NCBI GenBank assembly: GCA_964016985.1
Contig: OZ024830.1
Coordinates: 18,810,387-18,874,386 of the forward strand
Direction: 5' to 3'
DNA from: Anodontia alba
Taxonomy: Eukaryota > Mollusca > Bivalvia > Lucinida > Lucinidae
Length of the DNA stretch: 64,000 nucleotides
Position numbers and translations under genes: made by a program. Below are positions 56,641 through 64,000 of this stretch, piece after piece (positions within the stretch are counted from its first letter, which is position 1; every line of letters begins with the position of its first letter). The notes beneath the pieces were generated by a model that did not search any database, had not been told where the DNA came from, and was given only the letters and a program-made list of their open reading frames with translations.

Positions 56641-56717
56641 ATGCTATTAATAATTTTGATTTTAGCAAAAGAGATAAGACAAAATTGAAACAGCTTATTG
56701 GCAAAACAGTTGAGTAG
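56641..56717 (+). CDS. Candidate alternative terminal exon of the ZDHHC gene
   Basis: A strong acceptor (branch-like 'gctctaac', then 'tttttttgtttcag') is followed by an open frame in the phase left by exon 2 (G|AT = Asp). It reads DAINNFDFSKRDKTKLKQLI, then GKTVE and a TAG stop. Use of this exon would give a protein with two membrane segments and no DHHC domain. It does not resemble known ZDHHC5/8 sequence, no clear polyadenylation signal follows, and one acceptor in three matches phase by chance. Confidence 0.25.
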
Positions 56718-57094
56718 GGTTATGGAATTAATCAAAGTTTACTACTTGTCCAAGGACAAGTAAAGTCAAAACTAAGAACTACTTGCCCTAAAATTAACAG
56801 TTTCTTATTTTTGAAGAAAAGAAAAAAAATCAGTTTTGTAATTATGATTTGATCTAGGCTTTTGATATTAGGCATACTGTTTTGGGACCAACAGGTAGAT
56901 CTTGTTACCTAAATATAGGGAAGATATATTGTCAGCAGTATTGTAAAGGTTGAACAAAAAATACTTTTCTTGACAATAACCATTTTTTCCAGAGTGCTGC
57001 CTTCATATGTAATAGGTGTGTATGTGTTTAAGGCCCTTTTCTCTTGATATGACCTTAGTGTGTTACTTGTTTCTTTTCCACATTATGTCCGACA

Positions 57095-57300
57095 TTAACC
57101 TTTAGCACGCAATGGGCAAGTTCAGCAGACCATTGGCATTTTTGCCAGCAACAGGTGCTGATATTTCATGCAGATTGTCTCATTTTTTTTTCCTACAAAA
57201 TAGGGTTTGACATTTCAACCCCTATTTGCTGGCAAAAACAAGCAAAAAATACTTAGAAATGTCGTCCAATGAAATTTTTACCCATAATGTTAAGCGTTAA
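57095..57300. repeat. Family C MITE
   Basis: 'ctttagcacgcaatgggcaa' and 'acccataatgttaagcgtta' are the outer inverted ends, around 'gatatttcatgcagattgtc' and 'tttgacatttcaacccctat'. Confidence 0.6.
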
Positions 57301-57764
57301 TGTCACAGACATGGATATATATATACTACATATTGATTTTTGATTTGCTAAGAACATCTGAGCCCCAACTGAAAAACATACCTACTGACGTGTGCACAGC
57401 CAAGGCTCAAATGAGCCTGGTGATCAGTCTACATTGTCGGCATGAACAAACTTTGCATCATTGGCTATTCAAAATGTGCCCAGTGAAGATTCTAATCAGA
57501 CTGTGCAAATGTGCAGGCTGATCTGAATCTTCACCGTGCGCACGTGGCCAAAGATACGTTTTCTGAAGCTACAGCTCATTAAATTTTGTTCCAGACTTCT
57601 TTATGTCACATTATGTGAGGCGCATTACGTGAAAACTCATCTTACATCATAATTATGGGAAACAGTGAAAGTAATATTTAAGCACATATCACCAGATTAC
57701 GTAAACACATCTTCCTAATACTGACTTCATCTGGAGCTGTGAAAGATCAGACAAGATTTAATGC

Positions 57765-58320
57765 TTAGCACTCTGGGTAAAATTTTCATCACGTGACATA
57801 TTGAAATATTTTTTCTTATTTTTCCAAAGAAAATACCGGCACAGTGGCTCAGTGGTAGAGCGTCCGCTTTGTGACCGGGAGGTTGCGGGTTCGATCCCCG
57901 GCCGGGTCATACCAAAGACTTTAAAAATGGTACTAGCTGCTCTTTCGCTTGGCGCTCAGCATTAAGAAAGTAGAGCTAGAACTGGTCAGCTCAGTGTCAG
58001 TATAATGTGACTGGGTGGAATATCATGTCAAAGTGTCTGGGGCGTGATATTTCAGTGAGGCAGCACTCTAAAAGTGAGCATTGAGCTCCCTGCCACATCC
58101 AGACACCGTCGCGATATGACTGAAAAAGGTTGAAAGCGACGTTAAGCCCAAATCAAACAAATTTTCCAAAGAAAACAGGATTTGACATTTCATGCAAATT
58201 GTCTCCAATGGAGACAATTTGCATGAAATGTCTGATCATGTTTTCTGGGGAAAATAAGGAAAGTATCATTAGTTTGTTGTCTGCTGAATTAGCCTGGGGA
58301 GAGTGGTGAAGGTTTAATCT
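57765..58320. repeat. Family C MITE split by a SINE
   Basis: Left part 57765-57833 ('taatgcttagcactctgggt'), right part 58162-58320 (with 'gacatttcatgcaaattgtc' and 'gacaatttgcatgaaatgtc'). The SINE fills the gap. Confidence 0.85.
57834..58161 (+). repeat. Complete tRNA-derived SINE (RUDI/V-SINE-like), 14-bp TSD
   Basis: Head 'cggcacagtggctcagtggt' (A box) and 'gcgggttcgatccccggccg' (B box); body 'tagctgctctttcgcttggc'; tail 'gaaagcgacgttaagcccaa', then 'atcaaacaaa'. 'ttttccaaagaaaa' flanks at 57820-57833 and 58162-58175. The tail and layout fit the RUDI type of molluscan V-SINE (from memory). Confidence 0.9.
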
Positions 58321-58393
58321 GTCTAGGCCAGAGTGTTTGGTAAACATGAAAGGCCTGGATAACACAGATCCAGATATCAAGATGGTATTTTTT

Positions 58394-58605
58394 AACCCTT
58401 GTCCTACTGAACCCAGATATGTACTGCCTTTGCAAACAGTATAGATCCAGATCAGTTGGCTTCTGAAGAAGCCAACTGATCTGGATCTGCACTGTTTGTC
58501 ATTAAGTATGTGAATTTATATCAACAATCTGGATCAAGTAATTTGATAGGCTGAAAACTAGAAATGGGCATGACATCTTAATTTATTCAGCAGGATAAGG
58601 GTTAA
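58394..58605. repeat. Family A MITE, reverse orientation
   Basis: 'ttaacccttgtcctactgaa' to 'ttcagcaggataagggttaa', with central 'gttggcttctgaagaagcca' plus 'ac'. Confidence 0.85.
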
Positions 58606-59228
58606 GTTTTTGATGTTAGTCCATGGCATATGTGCATATGTTATGTTCGTAACCAGAGTCGAACAAATGTTTTTAAGTTTACAGTCAAATTTAAATTGAC
58701 ATTCATGTCCATGTTCCTCGTGATCTTAACTTGGGTACCTTTTATGCTAGGAAGTTGTAATTTGGTATCTTACGTACCCAGACTTAAACCTTCAACTGTT
58801 CTAGAGTTGCCCTGGTTATGCCCTGGGGTGGGGTTAGGGGTCCAAAGGGTGTGGGCATTTGTGCACTTTGGACATCTGTCTAGAGTTTTCTTTAATTGGT
58901 ATTCCCAAAACTGGACCTTTGCAAACAGACTAGATGAAGATCAGATGCCAGAGAAGATAACATCTGATCTGGCTGCACATTGGTTGCCATGATATCAGTT
59001 AATTGAGAGTAATGAAAATAAGCAATTTCTTATACAATAAAATCGAATAATTCAAATTGGCAGAGGCCGCAAGGTTTCCCTCTGACAAATTACCCATACT
59101 TTGAATGTTTGAAATCAGTAATTCTCGGAGATGTTCGAAATTTTGCCTTCAGCACCATTTTTTACCAGATCTGCATTTCAGTGACAAAATGGCTGTTTAA
59201 ATATTAACAATTTTGAGCAATATGCTTG
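58606..59228. other. Intron 2, no element recognised
   Basis: A 120-codon open frame at 58630-58992 has no family resemblance and no splice context. It is most simply chance. Confidence 0.4.
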
Positions 59229-59239
59229 ACAGATCTACG

Positions 59240-59467
59240 GTTGTTTGTGTTGAGGTTTTACGGCCCAGTCAACCCAATGGGGTCATGTCGAGCGTGGTCA
59301 GTTTACCTAACCACACGCTTACTGGGCAGGCTTAGTCCTCTAAGAGGTTAACCAGTATTGTGCACATTCTTCAATGAAAGAATGTTGTGGATCTTGGCGG
59401 GTGTTGAACCCACGACCTCCTGGTCTCTAGTCTGATGGTGCATCCAACTGAGCCACCAAGGACGGCA
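59240..59467 (-). repeat. Family 1 SINE, internally deleted, 11-bp TSD
   Basis: 'acagatctacg' lies at 59229-59239 and 59468-59478. The minus-strand head 'ccttggtggctcagttggat' and tail 'ggccgtaaaacctcaacaca' are present. The central part from 'gtggagattgatcatgaaat' onward is missing. Confidence 0.88.
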
Positions 59468-59478
59468 ACAGATCTACG

Positions 59479-59897
59479 TGTACGTGCAGAAAAAGTGTAT
59501 AGTTTTATTTATACCCATCGACAACCCGGAAAACGAAAGTTAAATGTTAGACAAGTTATTTTTTATTTACAAATTAATCTGCCAATACAAATATGATGCA
59601 GCTGGTGAGGATCTCTAACATATTTACATGGTACTTGTAAATCATGTTTAACTTTAAATTCTGTCACTTGAACACATCTAACAAGAGTATCAGCATTAAC
59701 AACTACACATATTGAAGACACTTTACTCAGTTAAGGTCATGGTCACCTGCTAGAGCAAACAGTTAATATGGTATCAGTTACTAGTTAACGCTAAAACGAT
59801 ATGCCTGCAGTCACTCAGGTGTGTAGCAATTGATGTTGCCACACTTTGCCGTGCAAAGAAAACAAGATCATGCATGACCTTGATGACCTTTTCAAAT
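59479..59897. other. Intron 2, nothing recognised
   Basis: AT-rich. No repeat boundaries, RNA or exon signals were found. Confidence 0.35.
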
Positions 59898-61595
59898 TAC
59901 CGTATTAATCCGCCTATAAGACAATTTGTTTATAAGACGGGGGCTGTTTTTGGGCCCTTCCCAGGCAGGATTTTGCTTTTACTTAATTATAAGACGGGTT
60001 AAAAAAGTCGCCTGTCGGAGATATTCCCTGCCACTCAGAAATTCCTAAAGTACAGTAAGACATCGGCGATGATTGGTCAGATTTGTAAGTGAATTTATCA
60101 TAGAGCAGCAATTAAAAAAACTTCCAACACCACTTACAAGCATGCATACTGTATTTAACTGTGTATAACACGCACCTTATTTACCCAGAAAACGTTTATA
60201 AAAATCCGATGTGTATTATTTATAGGAACACCAAAATCGGGACAAATCGCCAAGATAATCTGTCGTGAAAACTCATGACATTCACGATCGCCCGTTAAAA
60301 ATGCGAAATAGAATGATTGCTATAAGATATTCATGATTTTTTATACCTATCTCGCCCATACCAGGGTTCTGGCAACTCAAAACAAGCAACTCGATCTGAT
60401 TTGCAGTAATTTGATATCCTTTTCATGTCCGTGCTCTTTTTGTTTACGCTTTGTTTATTTTGCTGATCATGTGATCTCTTCAAAGGGAAACTACTCAAAC
60501 AGGCATATGCATATGAATCTGTATTGATTACCGGACTTTGACAAGTCTCACACCGTAACTTGAATAAATCAGCCTGCACAACTGATTTATTGTAGTTCAA
60601 AATAGGAAATAAATTTGGTAGAACATAAATATTGGCACAAACGATCATACATTGAAAAAATAAAAAAGTATTTAATTTTTTGCAATTATTAAAATAATTG
60701 ATAATAAACAAAATCAACTGGGCTTTTGAGGTAGGTAGATTTGCATTTTATCTTTTATTTTCTTACCATATGTTTATCTTTTTTTTTTTAAAACTTTTCT
60801 TCCAACTTACCAAAAAAAATTGTTTGAAATAAACAATGTTTATGATAAAGAAAAAAAACAAAAAACTACCAGCATACATCTGTGCACTTAATTGGTTAAT
60901 TGGCAGTCAGAATGACAACTAGTCGACTTTAGTTGTTGTTTGCATTGCCCTGAGGCTCTGAGTTGATAATTTCACGTCTCAGTTAAGAAAGTTACACAAA
61001 GAAGGTGTTAATTATGAGAACACAAAAGAAATAACTACATTTTTATTATCATAGCGTCTGCAGTGGGGAAGCAAAGAACTGCCTACACTACATCAAGTTG
61101 CCTGAGGCCCATGGTTACAAAGTTGCACAATGAAAATTCAGTTAGCATTATTGTAAATTCGGCCTGTTTCTACTCTAAACCTTCCAAGTTCGGCTGTTTT
61201 CAACTCAATCCTAGTGAAATTTGACACACTTAGTATCTGGTAATTTAGTAAATAATGCCACGGATAAATTCTTCGTGTTTTACATAGGAACATCTTTTTT
61301 CTTATTTCAAAACTATTTAGCAAATATTCAGTGCGTGTTATACACGGGTGCGAGTAATACACAGAAAAATTCGGTACTTCACCTAAAAAATTACCTTGCA
61401 GCTATTTCTGTCAAGGGACGAAGGTAAACATATCCTTCTACCGGTTTCGAAGATCGGCATTTTCCGTGACCTTGTGGCACCACGTGGCTGAAAATACCGA
61501 TATGGCCAAAGACCTTGATTATAAGATGGGTCTGGATTTTTGGGGGCTTTTTTTTTTTTGAAAAAGCCCCGTCTTATAGGCGGATTAATACGGTA
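59898..61595. mobile_element. 1.7-kb TIR element with a second TIR element nested inside
   Basis: The 25-bp terminal inverted repeat is perfect over 'taccgtattaatccgcctat' plus 'aagac' (59898-59922 and 61571-61595). A further 'cttataagacggg' region lies inside each end. Within it, 'tgtgtataacacgcacc' (about 60160) and inverted 'gtgcgtgttatacac' (61330-61345) mark an inner element. No transposase frame. Confidence 0.8.
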
Positions 61596-61796
61596 AATGG
61601 AGGTTTTTAAAGAAATTTCTTTGATTGGGACGGACGATTTGATTCGAAAAAAATCGAAATTCAAAAAAGCGGTAAGATTTTTACAAAAATAATAGCATGA
61701 AACATTGGGATCATGAGCATTCTTAGAAAACCTGGTAGTTAAAGAAAATAGACGTTCAAAGCACCAAGTTTTTACTGTATGTAACATCACTTTAAA

Positions 61797-61930
61797 TCAT
61801 GCTGAATAAATTATGTGAATCATCTGCCTAGATGATTCACATGAAATGTAAAGCTTTATTTTCTCTAAAAAAAATGTAAAAAAAAAAAATGATAATCTGT
61901 CATCTGCTGCAGTCTTGCATGTCACTGTAA
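61797..61930. repeat. Family C MITE, short copy
   Basis: 'tgtgaatcatctgcctagat' and 'gattcacatgaaatgtaaag' form the foldback. Poly-A (61879-61890) follows. Confidence 0.6.
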
Positions 61931-61960
61931 GAGGTACACAATAAAAAAGCAGAATTGTAA

Positions 61961-62105
61961 ACCCTTGTCATGCTGAATAAACTAAGATGCCACGTCCACT
62001 CCAAATTTTCAGCCAATCAGATTACTTGATCTAGGTTGTTGATATAAATTCAAATTCTGAATGACAAACAGTGCAGATCCAGATCATTTGGCTTCTTCAG
62101 AGGCT
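61961..62105. repeat. Family A MITE, left half only
   Basis: 'aacccttgtcatgctgaata' to 'tttggcttcttcag', stopping at the central palindrome where the RTE LINE begins. Confidence 0.8.
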
Positions 62106-63158
62106 TGAGGGCTTGAGCCCACTGCATTTCTAGTGCACCCAGTGCTTGCAGCCATTGCAGAAGATGCTGTTGCTGCCCACTCCAGTGCGACAGACGGCGC
62201 ATGGAAACTCGCCTGAACTCCGCAGGAGGTCCAGTCCCGTACCGCAGATCATGATCTTTGTCTTTCCTGCATTTACTCTCAGTCCCTTCTTCTCCATTGC
62301 TTCTTTCCAAGTCAAGAGCCTCCTGACACATTACTCAAGCGATTCAACGATAATAACAAGGTCATCGGCATATAGGTCCTCCCAAGGACCCCAGAGCAGA
62401 ACTCGCGTGATAAGGCTTCAAGCACAATGATGAGTACTGATCCTTGGTGAACACCAACCATCACTTCAAACTCTTCACTGTACCCCTCACCAACACGGAC
62501 ACGGCTCCACGCAGTTGCATACATCCCCTGCACCAGTCCCATAATCCACTCCTCCACACCAAGTTTTCTCAGCGCCCACCAGATGACCTTCCGAGGTACT
62601 CGATCAAACGCCTTCTTCAGGTCTATGAAAGCCATGTAGAGTTTCTTGTTGGCAACTAGATACTTCTCTTGCAGCTGCCTGACAACAAATTAAGATTGCG
62701 TCTATAGTGCTTCTGCCTGGGACGAAGCCAAACTGGGATTCGTCGATTGACACCAACTGTCTGATGAGGCCGTCCACAGTCCTCTCCAGGATTTTCATAA
62801 CCTGCTCTGTCAGCTTGAGACCACGGTAGTTGCCCCTTTCCAATGCATCCCCCTTTCCCTTGTAGAGGCAGACAATGAAACTCTGCTCTTAATCAGAGAG
62901 TACCTTGCCATCACGAATGATTGCAGCTGCGAGGTCATGAATCATGGAGGCGCCTATGTCACCGGCTGCTCATATCATCTCCACCACTATGCCTGATGGG
63001 CCCAGTGCTTTGCCAGCCTTCATCTGTGAGATAGCCTTCTTAACCATATCAGTGGTGATTGGGATGGGCAGGCCTTCCACTGGTGGTTGATAAGACAGGT
63101 GGTCTGGGTCCCAGTCAAACTCAACGTTGAGAAGCCTTTGGTACGAGGGTCCTGCAAA
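62106..63158 (-). pseudogene. RTE-type LINE reverse transcriptase, decayed
   Basis: Minus strand, N to C: PPVEGLPIPITTDMVKKAIS then GKALGPSGIVVEMI (about 63100-62970); NYRGLKLTEQVMKILERTVD and SQFGFVPGRSTIDAI (about 62835-62690); MAFIDLKKAFDRVPRKVIWW (about 62630-62575), with the first catalytic Asp; GVHQGSVL; LYADDLVII (about 62375), with the YADD box; GLRVNAGKTKIMICGTGLDL; and a Cys-rich CAVCRTGVGSNSIFCNGCKH. Several frameshifts, a small deletion after GVHQGSVL, and a TAG stop after HWVH make it inactive. The 5' end is cut by the mariner at about 63160. Confidence 0.88.
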
Positions 63159-63159
63159 A

Positions 63160-64000
63160 AGTTTTGTCACTCAGGGTTCGGATTACTTCAGTGCTACGTT
63201 TTATCAAACATATTTTTATTACAAACCTTCAAAGTATTCCCCCTTTACTGAAACACATTTTTGTAACCTTTTTACCCAGTCGCGAAAAGCAGATAAATAG
63301 TCTTCTATTGGTATCTGTTGGAGACACTGATAAATAGCACTGCCAAGAGAACTTCTAGACGTATACTTATTTCCAGAAAGCATTATTAAGCCTTGGAAAT
63401 AAAAAGAAGTCACAGGGCCTTGGGTCAGGTGAATAAGGTGGATGGTTTAAAACTTCCACCTTTTCAGAAGCCAAAAAAGACTTAACAACCTCACACTTAT
63501 GAGAGGAGGCATTGTCATGTAAAAGGATGTACTCCTGACCATCTTTTGCTTGGTCGTTTCTTATTGTAAAACTCTTTCACTTTCTTCAGTACAAAATTCT
63601 TGTAGAATCGGCCAGTGACTATATGACCAGATGGACAAGGCACCTGAACGACTGGCCCACTTGAATTAAAGAAAATTGCATACAACATCTTTTTTGAACT
63701 TATGGTTCTCTTGGCAATACATGGGCGTTTTTGAGCTTTTCGCTTCCATTGCTTATTATCAGCCCTTCTTTGTGACTCAAACATGTGCACCCAGGTTTCA
63801 TCACCTGTTAGCAATTTAGAAATAACCCGACTATTACAGCCTTTCTATGTTTTTAAAAGTTCACAGGCACATTTAAGGCATTGTGTCTTTTGCTCCTCAG
63901 TGAGCAAATGAGGTACCCACCTAGCGCAAACCTTTCTCAGGTCTAAACACTTTTTCAGAATTGCACACTGCCTTCTGATATGCCAGTACAACTAGCTATA
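63160..64000 (-). pseudogene. Mariner-family transposase (DD34D), runs off right edge
   Basis: Minus strand: GDETWVHMFESQRRADNKQW, then KRTISSKKMLYAIFFNSSGP, IVTGRFYKNFVLKKVKEFYN, a frameshift near 63510, HDNASSHKCEVV (second Asp), HPPYSPDPRPCDFFLFPRL (third Asp), then the C-terminal SLGSAIYQCLQQIPIEDYLS. I count 34 residues between the second and third Asp, the DD34D spacing of mariner elements. The C-terminal part is in yet another frame. Everything upstream of about 63830 is degraded or beyond the window. Confidence 0.85.

Noticed and set aside
57834..57910. Functional tRNA gene
   Set aside because: A and B boxes are present, but SINE body and tail follow and the whole is flanked by one target duplication.
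58630..58992. 120-codon open frame on the plus strand
   Set aside because: No splice sites, no family resemblance and irregular composition; it fits a chance frame in an intron.
60331..60717. 128-codon open frame on the minus strand
   Set aside because: Lies inside the 1.7-kb TIR element and overlaps its inner nested element; no conserved motif.

Overview
This is animal nuclear DNA: AT-rich and intron-dominated, packed with palindromic MITEs, tRNA-derived SINEs, tandem arrays and decayed LINE and DNA-transposon pieces. The repeat mix points to a bivalve mollusc: SINEs with V-SINE-type 3' tails, elements ending 'agggccatcatggccctc' with ~150-bp internal tandem repeats, and an RTE-type LINE carrying a Cys-rich motif. 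That assignment is inference; the species cannot be named from the sequence alone. | Genes. The window holds two protein genes arranged head to head, both found by matching splice sites, reading phase and protein family. Minus strand, 33648 leftwards and off the left edge: a MEAK7/TLDC1 homologue (N-myristoylated mTOR- and lysosome-associated TLD protein). Five supported exons lie at 33514-33648, 17901-17966, 7657-7882, 5179-5291 and 109-240, and a 39-nt microexon at 2489-2527 is possible. The TLD domain itself lies beyond the left edge. Plus strand, 34006 rightwards: a ZDHHC5/8-type palmitoyltransferase, exon 1 at 34006-34097 and exon 2 at 50994-51112. Together they encode TM1, TM2 and the DPG motif; the DHHC catalytic exons are not in the window. 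The two start codons are 357 bp apart, so 33649-34005 should contain a shared divergent promoter. | Layout. 0-9 kb: MEAK7 exons hemmed in by MITEs. 9-16.6 kb: SINE, a 151-bp tandem array, a TG microsatellite, and a 35-bp minisatellite of about 4 kb invaded by two SINEs. 16.6-27.5 kb: MEAK7 exon 2, MITEs, hAT-like elements and nested TIR elements. 28.1-32.6 kb and 45.8-50.1 kb: the two arms of a diverged large inverted repeat that brackets the divergent promoter. 34.3-36.6 kb: a MULE-like TIR element carrying a deleted RTE LINE. 37-45 kb: SINE and LINE fragments, a pogo/CENP-B-type fragment, and a tandem-repeat element interrupted by a textbook hAT insertion. 51-59.5 kb: ZDHHC intron 2 with MITEs, two further tandem-repeat elements and SINEs. 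59.9-64 kb: a 1.7-kb TIR element, an RTE LINE pseudogene, and a mariner pseudogene cut by the right edge. | The most interesting results are the inverted duplication around the shared promoter, a natural empty site for a MULE-like insertion, a SINE that appears to have carried minisatellite DNA with it, and two unrelated insertions into the same sequence of two related elements.
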